Positions 1-12,346 of a stretch of DNA of 64,000 nucleotides are shown in pieces. Under the pieces are notes generated by a model, which worked only from the letters and a program-made list of their open reading frames with translations, searched no databases and was not told the origin of the DNA. Both the position numbers and the translations under genes were made by a program. Position 1 is the first letter of the stretch. Each line of letters begins with the position of its first letter. Source of the DNA: Marsupella aquatica (Eukaryota; Marchantiophyta); assembly GCA_973895155.1 (NCBI GenBank), contig OZ316895.1, forward strand, positions 12,090,001 to 12,154,000. Reading direction: 5' to 3'.

Positions 1-1553
1 CTTACAAGTAAGCTCTATCATCAAGCTTCCTAACGAAGAGAAAAACTCCCCGCAAAACATAGAATGTACAACCATGGAAGCATCCACATGAACATGTGAG
101 CACAAATCAAAATCCATGATGTACCATTGAATTAAAATGTCTCCACGTGGGGTTGGCTTTCAATCATTACAACACAGTAAAGTGAATGTCCATTACTTTA
201 CAATTGTACCTTCCATTCCACTCAAGGAGATGCGAAACTGGAGGCCCGGAAGGAGTTCCACTTTGTCTGTGAAGCGCAGATGGATTGGCAAAGCTTGGAT
301 GGACTTGCTCAGAACATTTAAACTAATTCAGATAACACTGTCTACACTTTTGACTAAAATGTAACCTGTAAACTGTCTCCTTACCATTTGCAGCCGGTTT
401 CAATTACCTGATCAAACCGAGTTCCTTGATAACTTGATGACTTGACTACCTTGAACGTGAAAGACATCAAGATGTTATGCCATTACTCAAGATCACCATG
501 ATGTTTTGATTACTTTCTCCCCAAGGTAGTCAAAGTCGTCAACTGCAATACACAACCAGCTCCTGTTTCTTTTTTGGGTGTGAAAGTGACGATCACTTTT
601 ACGCAGTCCATGGGGATGGCCAGGACAATGTCTTGGTCCATCCAGGCTTTTGTTTCAGGAGATGCGGAAAATTGTTGCGGCGGAGGAATAGTATTATTAT
701 AAATAAAATAAAAGTTTAGATGGGGACCAATGTTGTTGCCTTGATTGGTGACTTGCCTCATGGTAGTTGGTCTGCCACAAAGTATGTTTGTCCCTTCCTT
801 GGTGACTAAAATTTTGGGTAGGTTGGTTCAATGGCATGGTACAAGAGGTTGAAACTGGAAGTGCATTTATGGCACAGTCAGACTTATTGTATGTGTTGCC
901 AGAGCCCAATTAGCTATGAACTTAACAGGGTAAGTACAATGTTTTTGTACTAATACTAATTTTGGTAAGAATGATCTTGAATCCAAAGAACACTGATTTT
1001 TGTTGGTTTTCCAGAATGCTTTTTTCCATTTTCGTTTAAATTGTTAGTGAAAATGAGTGATGTGGAGCTTCTAGAATTAGAGCACCTTAGTTGAAGTCCT
1101 TCTGTTGTTCAACGTATTCAAAGATGTATCCCTGTCCCACCTCCATGTCATTGTGTCTAGGAGCTTTCGGGGGAGCTTTCTACAATTCTACCTTAGTTTA
1201 AAGTCTTTGTGTTGGTCAATGCCATACAAATTTGTATCAGTGACTTTTCAGTACAGACATTGTTTTCTAAATTAGAAATGAAAAACAGGAGAAAATCCAA
1301 GTAAAAAGTTATCTGTGAATGCAAAAATGTCTCTACTGAAGGTGGGTAGCCAAGCAGGGCCTGGGCGGCAAGGGGGTAATACAGGGCATGAGTCCTACTA
1401 CAATGCCACAAAGGCACTTCCAGGGACTTGTTTCCCTGACCAAATAACTGCAATGAATTCTTGGCCGAAAACATATCTTGCACTTGTAATGAAACTATGC
1501 CTAAACCCTCACTAGATAGTATTCCTCCACATGAGAAAACCCTACCAGACTTA
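1..1553. other. Gene-poor stretch, no recognised gene
   Basis: Short open frames occur on both strands (for example 137-364 plus and 1193-1630 minus), but none shows a recognisable domain, conserved spacing or convincing splice signals. Base composition is AT-rich and unremarkable. I see no RNA gene or mobile-element boundary before the MITE at 1554. Confidence 0.5.
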
Positions 1554-2019
1554 GAGCATCCCCAACCCTTACTCAAAAACCTATCGGTAACTGGGTGTTG
1601 ACTGAAACAAAACCAGTAACTAAAACTCAAATAGTCATCTCAAGTCCTTGCTTGGAAAGCAATTATGGGACCTTACGCTAAATAGGTGTTGACTGAAACC
1701 AATAACTGAAACTCAAAAAATCATATCAAGCTCTTCAATGGAAAGCTATGGGATTTTTAGGGCAGTGGGTTTTTTGGCTTCTTGACCTGGACTCTGCTGG
1801 GTTAGTTGCTGGATTCCATGATTGCAATCTATGGTGGTGTAGAAGTGAATTTGAGTGCGTGTTTGAGGAAAATAATCCAATAAGGGTTGGGTTGAGTTTC
1901 ATTTTACAATGATTGGTAATTTGGTCTTTTCAGCCAGCTAACAAAAGGGTGTTGCCAGACTGGATATTTTCTCCTTATATTCTTACATCAACCCAAACTA
2001 CGAAACTCAGGACATGCTC
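1554..2019. mobile_element. Tourist-like MITE (PIF/Harbinger type), copy 1
   Basis: The element starts GAGCATCCCCAACCC and ends with GGACATGCTC, so the termini form an imperfect inverted repeat beginning GAGCAT. It is flanked by TTA on both sides (1551-1553 and 2020-2022), the 3-bp target duplication typical of PIF/Harbinger MITEs. It has no coding capacity. Termini and an internal stretch (AGACTGGATATT) are shared with the element at 51168-51578, so both belong to one family. The right terminus is more decayed than the left. Confidence 0.65.
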
Positions 2020-3149
2020 TTACTACACCACTTCTAGAAGCCTACTCCTAAAACGCAATTGCTGTTGACTAACTCCCTACTCGGAACTGAGATCGAGTAC
2101 CATCCAATGCTAGAAAGTAATGCAACTCATATCTAAGAATGGGAACGCAGAACAAAATCTAATCATATCGAAATAATCACTAGTCCTCTCCATCAAATTA
2201 ACGCAATAGTTTTATTAAGCACATGATTTCCCTAGAGATAATAGGTTTAGAGTTGCCCAAAAACAATAAAATAATTTTTTTCCTACATTGCTATATGGGA
2301 ATCTCTGTTTCAGTTTTCCTAGGTCATTTTTGTTTTGTCATTATTTTAATTTTAGTTTGGCCTATGAGGGTTGTCTTCTTTGTTATTCCATCAGTTTTGA
2401 ATTTATCTCAGACCCCCTATATGTTTTTGTTATTTCAAAATCCTTTGTTTTTCTTTTTTGCACTTGTACTCCTTTCCACAATTTTTATATAATTTTGCCC
2501 TTCAAAATTCTTGATGTAAAATAATTGTTACTTAAAATATTTCTAACCCCAACCCACCAGATTCCACATTAGGTCACCATCACTGTGCTACAAGTGGTTG
2601 TGCTGCACATCAGGCTTCTGACATGATATTTATTACTTAAATTTATAAATTCTATGGCTTGTACAAAGCACGCTGTCTGAGATTGATGCGCCTCTATTTA
2701 TTCACAATAAATTCATTTCTGTACTTTAATTCAAGTGATTATTTTAATAAACTCAAATACAATATGATAAGATCATTTTTACATCATTTTCAATAAGTTA
2801 AGATAGCAAAGCGTAGCTATATAGGTTTAGAGTTGCCCAAAAACAATAAAATAAAAAATTGGTGCTCAGCTTAGAATTGTCACATTTTAAAACTAGTAAG
2901 CTGGACAAATATGTCGGAAAGGGTTGCAATATGCAATTGGCAGGAACACATGTTTTGGCTAGGTTTAAGTGAATTATTGATAAACAATGGACTGAGAACT
3001 CTGTTTGGTTGCCTGGGAAAAAACATTTAACGGCCGCCAAAATTTGCAAAAAAGTATAAATAACATTTGGCATAGTGGTAACTTGGTTTACTATTTTTAT
3101 TTACATTTATCTTGAACCTAAATGGAGAATAACTCTTAGTAGTTTCTCC
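2020..3149. other. AT-rich gene-poor stretch
   Basis: AT-rich DNA with short open frames lacking recognisable domains. A phrase of about 31 bases around 2243 recurs almost exactly around 2821 (beginning ATAGGTTTAGAGTTGCCCAA), so the segment contains an internal duplication. No gene is supported. Confidence 0.4.
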
Positions 3150-3360
3150 TCACCCCAATAGTGACACCTTCTTTGTAGGGAACCCATTTCAGGTGAGCCC
3201 CCATTGATCTGACAAGACTGGCACCAGGAAGGGGAGAGACTGGCACCAGGAAGGGGAGAGGATTAAAGCAGGGTCCACAAAGTGGACAACTGTGGGCCAA
3301 GTAGATAATCCGAATTCACATCCACTACCCACAAAACTCACCCCACCCACACAAATATAA
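3150..3360 (+). repeat. Dispersed repeat, copy in inverted relation to 37040-37200
   Basis: This segment (GTAGGGAACCC..., GTGAGCCCC..., AGGGTCCACAAAGTGGACAA..., AGATAATCC...) matches the reverse complement of 37040-37200 with many small differences. It has no coding capacity, so it is a non-coding dispersed repeat or degraded element of unknown class. Confidence 0.5.
3216..3259. repeat. 22-bp tandem duplication
   Basis: The unit GACTGGCACCAGGAAGGGGA plus two bases occurs twice head to tail inside the dispersed repeat at 3150-3360. The copy at 37.1 kb carries the motif once in reverse complement, so the duplication is specific to this copy. Confidence 0.7.
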
Positions 3361-4386
3361 GGTCCACACCCCTTTCGTAACTTGGTTTCCTATTCTCAGT
3401 TTGCAAAAAGTTGCATCAAAAGTGGAAACATCCGAGACCGGTGGAAAAGAAATCGACAGGCATTATATGAGACGGCTTGAATGTCTTGCTGTGAAGATTG
3501 ACGGCATCTGAGGAACATTTCAACCCTGTGCTATGGTCAATGTCTTCTATCTACTCGACATGACTGTCGTTTGTAGAAGATATGCTTATTATTTCAGTTG
3601 GAAACAAGTCCAATGACTCCAATCCATCCGTCAACTTAGTACGTTTCCTAACTGATTTGGGTAAATCTTGACGGACGACTCCTCTCCTTTGCTCGACAAG
3701 AAGATATGCTTATTATTATCGTTCTTCAGCTTATCATGATTGACCTGAATTCATTACTCTGTCCGTTGTGACGCCAACGAGACCGTGAATTGGAAGTTTC
3801 CAAATGAGAAAGTCTTCCAGCTTCCACTTCGAGCTCTGGTCCCGTTTGGCGCTGTCTTTCTGAATGTAATTGTAGAGATTTCTCGAGGGAAAAAGTCTTC
3901 CAGCTTCTTCTGATTTGCTTGGACAGCCTTACAGTAGGCGGGCGGGGAGCAGGCAGGGAGAAGGGATCGAGGCGTGGCGGCGCAGAGGGGTGGGCGGGCG
4001 GGGCGGGTTACCCTCACATTTGAAGAAAGCCCCGTCGATGGATAATTTCGTTACCGTCGTCAGTTGCACGCTAGAAAGGGAACAGTTCTGTAGATTGGCA
4101 GGAGAGGCAGGATAAGCATTGCCGTGGAAGAGTTAAACTACCGAAACGCCAAATAATACACAACAGAAGTCGGCCCTCGAGGTTTCGAAGCTGCGAGACC
4201 GGGATCTATCGGTCATCCAACTTGCTTCTCATCTTGTGCATTATCCTTCTCACTGTAGAAATAAAATTGATAATCTGGAGAAGATCATTTCGAAATACAC
4301 AGGGTGACAAATAAATGTACTCTAGCTTACTAGCCTTTCGTCAAGAAGGTGGTCGCGAAGCTACAAGATAGACCCGAATGACTTTA

Positions 4387-4619
4387 GTCAGCCGGCTTTC
4401 TCGGAATGAGCTGTCTGTTCCAATCAACCGCAACGATTCAACGAAGCTTCAAATTGAGCATCCATTCCAAGTGAGACCAAAGGCATCAGTTAGCTGTGTA
4501 TCTCTGAATGAGCTGTCTGTTCCAATCAATCGCAACAACGCTCACAATTTCGCATCAATTCCAAGTGAGACCAAAGTTCGTCAGCCGTGGGTCTTTGAAT
4601 AAGCTGTTTGTGCCACTTT
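4387..4619. repeat. About 90-100-bp tandem repeat, 2.3 copies
   Basis: Units begin near 4387, 4489 and 4580 with GTCAGCC/GTTAGCT, followed by GAATGAGCTGTCTGTTCCAATCAA and later CCAAGTGAGACCAAAG. The repeat keeps a 74-codon frame open (4378-4602), but the third unit is truncated and I see no recognised protein. It is most simply a minisatellite-like duplication. Confidence 0.6.
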
Positions 4620-7600
4620 ATGTTTGGTAATGGTTTTGCTTGATTTCGCCCCCAAGTTCACGTAAAGCCACCCTTCTTATTAGTTTAGCAAGCTTCGAGT
4701 TAGGAATATTCGTCTGGGGCTCTGGACCCACTCAAGCACTTCGAACCTGCCATACCACTTTTGAGCAGCTTCTAGAGTCTAGACCGATCGTCTGTGCTAC
4801 AGTGGCCGGGTTAGTTCGAATTTTGAGTGTGCCACGCTTCACGGAGGACAATAGCATGCAATCGGTGGTCCATCTCCAATCGGAAAACTCATGATGATCG
4901 TTTGAAGGTGGTGAGGAATCGGCGGAAGCTTCTTGAACGGCTGATTCAGGTGCAGGCTTACCCACACCATCACCTTAGATTGTTGATGGCCAATAAAAAA
5001 CAAATAAATCGATGCTGGCGCAGCCTGTTTGGAGGGGGATCAACAGTACTCTCGTGCAGGCAACTAGCAAAGCTTGGTGAAGAAGCTCAGTGAAGCTAAG
5101 TGACGAAGCCTTGCCAGTCACTCAGTCAGATAGAGGAGGGGCATTGTTCATGCACTGTTCAAGGATATTTGTTTCCATTCCTGGAGTGAAGGGAAAGATA
5201 AGGCATAGGGAATTTCGATTGCTTTCCCATTGAGCCGGACCTGATCGAAGGGGTCGCAGATGATGACATCGTATTGCAGAGCAGTAGCCATGCTACGAGA
5301 TGGCGTAGCACCACCAAAAGCAATCACGAACGGATGATGATGAGGAGGAGGATAACAGAATTGACCACCAAGCAAGGTATCAAGAATTAAAACCAAACTC
5401 CGATCGACACGAGACGGTAGTCAGGGAAAGAGAGAAAAGGGCCAAGAGACAAATTAATGTCATATGACGGCTCAATAAAGTATATCACGAGGTAAAGTTG
5501 TCCATCCCAGAATGAGACTTTTGGAATTGAAAGCCTGTCATTTGGAATGTGCTTAGCATTTTGACTGTCAGTGAAATCGGAAACGACGACCCGAGATGCA
5601 CGTTGAAAGGACGGCAAAAGCATCCACCCACTGACATAAGTAGGAGAAGAATGAACAATGTAGAATGAAGAATATGCCATGACGAAAGGAGACACCTTCC
5701 GTAAGCCAACTGAGTTTCTAGGAAATCAGGCATGATGCCGATGGATCGCCAAAGCTCGTTCACTGGCGAAGCATCCAAAGACACAACAAACAAAAAAAGG
5801 TACGACACTGCCATACACAACAGAGTCTCTAATGAAATTACCAGGCACGATGTGCAGCGCTGAACGAGCCAGGAACTTGAGCGAGTCGTTCAATGTGACA
5901 CAAAAATTGGTTGTAAATATTTCTTCTCTTCAAATGAGAATGTACAAATATTCCACAATGATGTACAGATCATCCTATACAACAATGATCGGTACCGAGT
6001 CCTAACTATAGCGACTAATAACCGATTAGCTTTCGAGACTGAAAGCCTATAGACAACTGTTCCTACGATTTAGCCTCTAGAACTTTTGTTCAGGCGGTTT
6101 CAAAGAGACTGGAACAGAGTGTCTACGCTACTAAATACAATCCGTCCTCCAGAAGTATCACAACCGGCCTGAGCTGAAGACCGAGCGTGCATTGTTTTCA
6201 CACATCCCCTTCACTGGATAGAAAGAATCGCTCCAACCGAACAACAATCCACCGAGAGCGAATGACATTGACTCAGCCTCGCGACCCTCCCTGCAGCTCC
6301 TCCACGAGATGATGGCAGGCTGTACAAAACTTCTGCTTTCTTGACGATGCTACTCAGTAACAAAATTGCATCCTTCCAGACTCGCCGAATCCCGCCGCCA
6401 ATTCATTCAGCGACTGGGCGGAAAGTCACAAGCGTCTGTTAAAATTGCTCAACATCACACCCAAATTATTTACAACTCAGTATTGCGAGTCAGATGCTTC
6501 GCTGCGTCACATCGCATTATCCTCACTGGATCCTATCGCCAGTCTAGGACTCCTTCACTGTCATGGACGTGTCCAATGGCCCCGAATGTGGATCCAGTGG
6601 TCCCGAATGTTGACCATTACCCAATACCGGAGATGTAGTACCGCTAACGGATTCAGAACCGGACCTTGCCAGACCGACGATGCCATGTATGATACCAGCG
6701 AAAATCTTTTCCTTCACAGCTCCCCTGCGCGGCAACCCGTTCTTCTTGCCCTCTCCCATCTGAGACATCTCCTCGACAGCAACAAAGAATGCTCCTTCTC
6801 CAACTTCCGACTCGCAAATGCACAATGCTAGGACTCCGACACAGCGACGAGAATCCGTTCCGAACGCTCCCTCTACACCTCCGATTCGAAAAAGCAGTGA
6901 CGAAAATCCTGTTCGAATGCTCCCTCTCCCACCAAACTTGCAGCGCACGCTTCCAGAAAACAGAGCACTTCTCCAAATTCGCTGTCTCCTTCAAACCTGC
7001 TCCAGATCATCCACCCCACACACCGACCGTAGTTCTGTCACCTCTTCGACCGCACCAGCAGAATGACGAATCAACCAAGCGAGCCACGAACCAACGCTTC
7101 CTCAGAACAGAGCAACAATCCCGCTTCTCTTTCTCTCCTTCGAACCTGCTCGAGATCATGCACCTCGTACACCCACGGTAGTTCTCACCCGCAGAATGAT
7201 GAATGAAACCAGCGACCCACGAACGACACTGATCTACAACAGCCTCACAGCAAATCGATGAACGCACTCAAAGACTGTCCGAGGCCCAGAGCGATGCAGA
7301 GTGGAGAAGAAGCAAAGAATCACAGTGGCATTTGGAAGCTACGGAGGGTTTTTATATGCTGCTTGTCGCCCAATGCTCCAGCAAGCAAGGAAACCGACAA
7401 ATGATCGACTGTAAAGAGATGTGACCCAATTGACCTTTTAGATTGACCGAAGACCGAAGAAGGACCTGCAGGCTGCAGCCAGGGATTAGCTCAGCGCTGC
7501 AGCTGAATGGTATTAATAATCGGCCGTGCCCTTTCAGCGTTTCTATCAGCTCATGTTTCCCCCGCATGCCCGCTTGGCGACTCCTGACAGGTGTTGACGA

Positions 7601-7639
7601 CAACGGCGTTACACGGGCTGTCAGGCCCACCACACTCGA
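4620..7639. other. Gene-poor stretch with unrecognised ORFs
   Basis: Overlapping open frames lie on the minus strand at 5148-5820 (82, 102 and 111 codons in three frames) and on both strands at 6366-7267. I do not recognise any of the products. The minus-strand frames at 5148-5820 could be a decayed gene because they abut end to end, but no domain is evident. The 6.5-7.25 kb part is GC-richer and internally duplicated: a unit beginning CTTCAAACCTGCTCCAGATC near 6988 recurs near 7136. Short repeats of CGAATGCTCCCTCTCC lie at 6790-6930. Confidence 0.4.
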
Positions 7640-7735
7640 GAATTATGTGGTGACGGCGTAAAGTATTATTTTGTTTGCTTACAGCTGCGCAGCCCGTCCC
7701 CTCCCTCCTCAGCCCGTGGGGTCAGCGAGGGTAAC
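7640..7735 (+). repeat. Dispersed repeat shared with 29127-29222
   Basis: The segment (AGAATTATGTGGTGACGGCG, CTTACAGCTGCGCAGCCCG, CCTCAGCCCGTGGG) matches 29127-29222 in the same orientation, with substitutions. The two copies lie on either side of the nested transposons. They are far from the element ends, so this is a repeat family rather than a target-site duplication. Confidence 0.5.
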
Positions 7736-7744
7736 TCACTCCAT

Positions 7745-8119
7745 ATATTATTAAGTGGGTCTCAAAGTTTCATTAGTTATTAGCGACTAGCCTAGACTAC
7801 CCCTTTAAAATTGAAAAGAGTAGAGTATAATAAAAGTGTCACCAAAATATATTTATTATTCAAAAATTTTAATGTTCATTAAATGAGAAAAATATCATCA
7901 TGTCATAATCATACATAACAAACCTACCCTTCTATGCACATATGTTAAGGTGAGGTCATAGAGTTCATTTTTTTAATGTAAATAGAAATCATGACAAAAA
8001 ATAAACATGGTTATCAATTGACATATATTATAGTCATGAATTTCTCATCCACATGGTGGGCCGTGGAGTTACAGTCTAGAACTCTAGAAACCTAGGCCCC
8101 AACTCTAGCTTGTAGTTGG
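7745..8119 (-). repeat. Dispersed AT-rich repeat, same family as 43.8-44.6 kb
   Basis: Read on the minus strand this stretch matches 43.8-44.6 kb: CAACTACAAGCT, GTTGGGGCCTAGGTTTCTAGAG, CATGTGGATGAGAA, TGTCATGATTTCTATTTA, ACCTTAACATAT and TATATTTTGGTGACA occur in the same order. No coding capacity. The copia element at 8120 inserted into this repeat, and its continuation is found after the DNA transposon at 28656. Confidence 0.65.
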
Positions 8120-8464
8120 TGTTAGATATTGCTCTAGTCTTGTGACTCAGGAGCTAACCAAAGTTAGTCTAACTCGGGTTAGGACTTAGCTAATGTTAGC
8201 GGTAGTGTTGTTGTGCATATAGCCAGGGCTTATGCTAGACCCTGGGTGGAACTTAGGCTGATTGTTACGGAGCTAGTTGAGAGATAGGGAGAGCTTGTGC
8301 TATGGATGCTTGGTATGGCCGATCGGCCTAGAGTGCAATAAAGCTCTTGTGTGTTCCCGTGGACGTAGCCTCATGTGGAGGTGAACCTCGTATCTCTCTG
8401 TGTCGACTATTGTGCCTTGGATGGTTCATGGGCTTGCTGTTACGAATATCGTCTATGCTCATCA
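8120..8464 (+). repeat. 5' LTR of copia element 1
   Basis: It starts TGTTAGATATTGCTC and ends GTCTATGCTCATCA, followed two bases later by the primer-binding site. It is near-identical to 15225-15569. The AATAAAGCTC phrase at about 8337 is a plausible polyadenylation signal region; the 3' LTR has AGTAAAGCTC there. Confidence 0.95.
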
Positions 8465-10426
8465 AGTGGTATCAGAGCATGCCTGGGAGGTGACGAGATT
8501 TTTTACGTGACAGGTTTTCCCAGCGTTCATTGTCGGTGGCACATTCGGAGTTTCGTCGCATGAAACTCGAATGTGTGTGGCTGAGCGGATAGGTTAGTGA
8601 GCGGGCTTTCTAACGGTGGTTAGAACTCGCTGATCGGTATCTGTGGTGCAGAGGAATCAAATTTTGAGTCGTTCAGGTTTTATTCGTGTTCACCGGGTTT
8701 TTGGGGAGAGACCAGAGTTTGCGTTTTTTCAACCGTATGAGCCGTGCGGTGCGGGAGGGATCGCACATTATAGCTCAAGTTGAAGGTTGAAATGAGCTGG
8801 TCATTTTGATAGCTGGATTGTTGCCGAGTTGTTACCGAGTGCATCGTGACGAGTGAAGGAAGCATTCAGGTTTTTTCGCAAGCTATGCTTGGGGGTCTCA
8901 CTATATGGGGACCTCCCCATCGCCTGCGACGTTTTTAGGCCTCGGACCCCCTAAAATATAAGAATTTTTTATTATTTTTTAACACCTATAAAGTTGGAAT
9001 ATTCTAAAAATTGGATTAAAAAGACCCTAATGTTCTTATAAGTCTCAAAATTGAATTTAAAAGACCCTATTGTTTTTCTACAAAAATTCTTAAGTCTTCC
9101 CTTAGAACCAATAAAATGACCCTATCCTTTGTCGCACGTGATATGCCATTTTTGTGGAAGTGAAACCCCCGAGAAGCTATGGAGCTTGTTCTCATCTGAA
9201 CCGGGTTTCTCTTCGTGACGTCCGACTCGGTGGAAGAAACACGAAGTGCTACGGCTCAATGGTTTGATCGCGGCGAGGCGGTCGTTTTGAGCCCAAGATT
9301 GGCACTTGATGCGGAGTGAAGTCAATGCAGCATAATTTTTTATTTTATTTTTCTCTACTGGAGCTGTAGATTGTGCTGGTGCAATTCGGCAACTTTTCCC
9401 GTCGGCGGCGTTCACTTTACTCATTGAAAACGGCGACAGCAAGGTGAGTAAACAGGGCACAATTTGTTTTAAGTAAAATTTTGGCCCTAAGAGGGTCACT
9501 TGGTGTGTGTATACACACACGAGATGTGTATACACACCGCATACCCCCTCCCGGCCCCGTGTACTAGTGTTATACCACCCCCCGCACTCCCGTTATTGTA
9601 GGCACAGTGGCGCCGGCCGGCACACTAAGCGCGACCAGAGACCCTACTGCCGGCGACCATAGCATCCCCAGCGCCCACCATAAGGCAGCCGGCGACGCCC
9701 TCCGGCCGGCCTTGGTGTTCCCTGCCTCTTCGCGAACGATTCCTACCTCCAGTCGGTGCCCCTCCCCGATGCACGGCGTTGATTCGCCCCCTGACCTTGT
9801 ATCCGGCTGCGTATGTAGCCAAAGCTGCTATGCCATCGCCATCCTTACGCCCCTGCCCGCGTACGTTGCGACCCCATATGGGGTGTATTTTTACTTAAGG
9901 GGCGTTTGGACCCCCTTTAGAGCGCTGTTTTAGGCATTTTTTCCTTGTTTTTCCCCAGCTCTTCAAATTGGCTATCTTGGGCCCAGTGACCCGGCGTTTT
10001 AACTGCTCTGACAAGGGGAACGGCCCCCTGTGAGACTTGTCCGACTGTGCGGGAATATTCCCCAAAAACAAAGAGTTGTTTTTGGCCGTCCCACAAAGAT
10101 TCCGCGCACGGAATAGTAACTTTTTTGGTTCTTTTTTGGCGCGGTCGTAGCCATTGAAGTTGGCAAAGCGGCGCACCAATCACATTGCAATTCCGATGAC
10201 GGGTTGTACTTGGTATTTTGGTTATTCCATGAGGTGGTCAAAACGGGGGAGTTTCCCAAGGTTTTACCCACCCAACCAAAATTTGAATAATTTTTTCGTC
10301 GAATGTTGAATTTAATTTTGGCTTTCAGTATTGGACTCCTAGATTTGTGGGCTATGCGGTGGTGTTGAGTTTTGAGTTTTATGAATAGTTTCAAAAAAAA
10401 ACATTTTTTTGTGATTGTTTCATATG
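8465..10426 (+). other. Long untranslated leader of copia element 1
   Basis: About 1.95 kb separates the 5' LTR from the likely gag start at 10427, much longer than a usual copia leader. It holds the primer-binding site at 8467-8478 and a TG/TATA-rich palindromic patch at 9508-9538. A GC-rich patch lies at 9540-9880. No domain is recognisable in its open frames, including 9607-9933 plus and 9122-9535 minus. The excess length may reflect another, unresolved insertion. Confidence 0.5.
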
Positions 10427-11784
10427 AGTGACTCGGAGAATAATGGAAGAATTGGTGTCGGTGGAGCTTCAAGATCACGACGATCAGACAGTGAGTCTGA
10501 GGAGGAGCTGCTACCATTTGAGGAGGAACTGTTGAGCATCAACGACAATCACAACGGCAAGTCCATGAACCATCCAACGCACAAGAGTCGACACAGAGAG
10601 ATACGTGGTTCACCTCCACATGAGGCTACATCCATGGGAACACACAAGAGCTTTACTGCACTCTAGGCCAACTGGCCATACCAAGCATCCATAGCACAAG
10701 CTCTCTCTATCTCTCAACTGGCTCCGTAAGAATGAGCCTGAGTTCCACCTCTCCAAGCAAACACCGCTTGGGTATAGAGTGTGCACAGCATGACTAACCT
10801 AACCAAGTCTGCAACTAAGATTAGCCTTAACTACAGTACAGTCGTAACTCTAGACCTAAGAGTAAATCCTAACAGGAACTAGTATCACCGGTATGATCAC
10901 CGGTGCGGCTTGCAGTGGAGGAAGCTGTACTACTACCAAAGCTGTCAGTAGTGGGGAAGAAGAGGGAGATGGCAAGATTTGGAGGAGTGAAGTTTGAGGT
11001 GGAGAAGTACGATGGTCGTACTGACTACTTGTTGTGGGAGAAGCAAGTGAAGGGTGTTCTACGGGCCATGGGCTTAGCTCATCTGCTCTCTTCGCGAGAG
11101 CAGTATGATGGAGAAAAGGAGATTTTAGAGAAGCAGTGGAGACAGGAGCAGGTGATTGTTGTCAATGCAGTGATGCTATATCTCAAGCTGCACATCATCC
11201 AGCAGCTGGATGATGATGCGGATTGCGCATCATTGTTCAAGGCTCTAAGAGAGAAGTACTACCGGGAAGATGCGTCAGACCGGCTGTACAAGAAATCTCT
11301 CTTGATGAGCCTCAGGCTCAAGGAAGGGAGCAAGCTACAAGATCACTTGGATGAGTTTGACAGTCTAGCGGTGGATCTGTCAAACCTGGGCAAGGGAGTT
11401 GAAGATGAGGATAAGGTCTTGCTTCTGCTAAGCTCCCTACCGCCGTCTTATCAGGGCTTGAAACATGTACTTTTGTACAGAGATTTGAAGTTCATTTCGT
11501 ATAATGAGGTGGTGAGCTCTTCACTGTCTGATGATGCCCAAAAGAAGTTGGGTCAATCACAGACAACATCTTCTTCTAGCACTGCGCTGAACGTGAACCG
11601 TGGAAGACCAGCGCAGCGCACGAATGGGCAGAATAGGTTTAGATCTACATCATGGGGGAGATGTAAATCTAGAGGGAAATTGCAAGAGAGGAAGCCTCTT
11701 GCATGTTGGAGATGTGGCAAGCCAGACCACATGAAAAGAGATTGTCGAGTAAAGGACCCTAATGCATCAGCTAACATCGCATGA
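10427..11784 (+). pseudogene. copia gag, interrupted by a solo LTR
   Basis: Gag packages element RNA into virus-like particles. The body (open from about 10903) has the copia gag fold region near its start (YLLWEKQVKGVLRAMGLAHLL-like pattern). It ends with a CCHC zinc knuckle, CWRCGKPDHMKRDC, encoded near 11703-11744. The likely original start is the ATG at 10427 (MSDSE...), followed by an acidic Ser/Glu segment. A solo LTR plus GGAAC duplication (10531-10879) sits between that start and the body. With the insertion disregarded the frames agree, but one TGA remains at 10892-10895. Gag and pol are in different frames. Confidence 0.85.
10531..10874 (-). mobile_element. Solo LTR of a related copia family
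   Basis: A 344-bp unit reads TGTTGAGCAT...AATCCTAACA on the plus strand. It is flanked by the 5-bp duplication GGAAC (10526-10530 and 10875-10879). It resembles the LTR at 60901-61247 in the same orientation and has no internal element sequence. It therefore arose by insertion into gag followed by LTR-LTR recombination, which makes it younger than the host copia insertion. Confidence 0.9.
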
Positions 11785-11842
11785 GGTAGATTAACTCGAT
11801 GATGATGACATATTGTGATACCAAGGTTATGCTCTCAACGTA

Positions 11843-12337
11843 GTGTCAAATCCAGGTAGAGATGATTGGATTCTAGATAGTGCATGTACTTTTTACATTT
11901 GCTCTATGAGAGATTTTCCCAGTTCTTACACGGTTTCCAACGGGTTAGTGTTGATGGGAAATGGAATCCCATGTCAAGTAGTTAGACTTGGATCTGTTAG
12001 ATTTCAGATGTTTGATGGTGCTGTGAGAACGTTGAGGAATGTGAGACATATTCCCAGTATGATGAAAAATCTCATTTCATTTGGAGTTTTAGAAGCAAAT
12101 GGCCATCAATGGAGTTCTGCTAATGGTGTCCTTCAAGTTTTAACTGGTACTAAAGTTGTATTGAAGGGAAAGAGACATAATAATCTATACGTTTTGGAGG
12201 GCAATATAGTCTGTGATGAAGCCGATGTAACCTTATCTCATGAGGAGATGGCCCGGCTATGGCACTTCTGTTTGGGCCACATGAGTGAAAAAGGTTTGGT
12301 TATTCTTCAGAAGAAAGGATTACTTTCTAATTTGTAA
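11843..12337 (+). pseudogene. copia protease and GAG-pre-integrase segment
   Basis: The aspartic protease motif is present as WILDSACTFYIC, with Ala where most copia proteases have Gly (D-S-A for D-S-G). Downstream lies the GAG-pre-integrase motif LWHFCLGHMSEKGL (about residues 134-147). The frame ends at a TAA at 12335-12337, just before the zinc-binding Cys pair of integrase, so the polyprotein is broken here. Confidence 0.85.
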
Positions 12338-12346
12338 TCTTGTAAG

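Noticed and set aside
8889-9917. A possible DNA transposon inside the copia leader with GGGGGTC ends
   Set aside because: Only seven bases match between the ends and no convincing target duplication is visible.
10415-10666. An 83-codon frame as an independent small gene
   Set aside because: Its first 35 codons are the start of copia gag and the rest is translated solo LTR.
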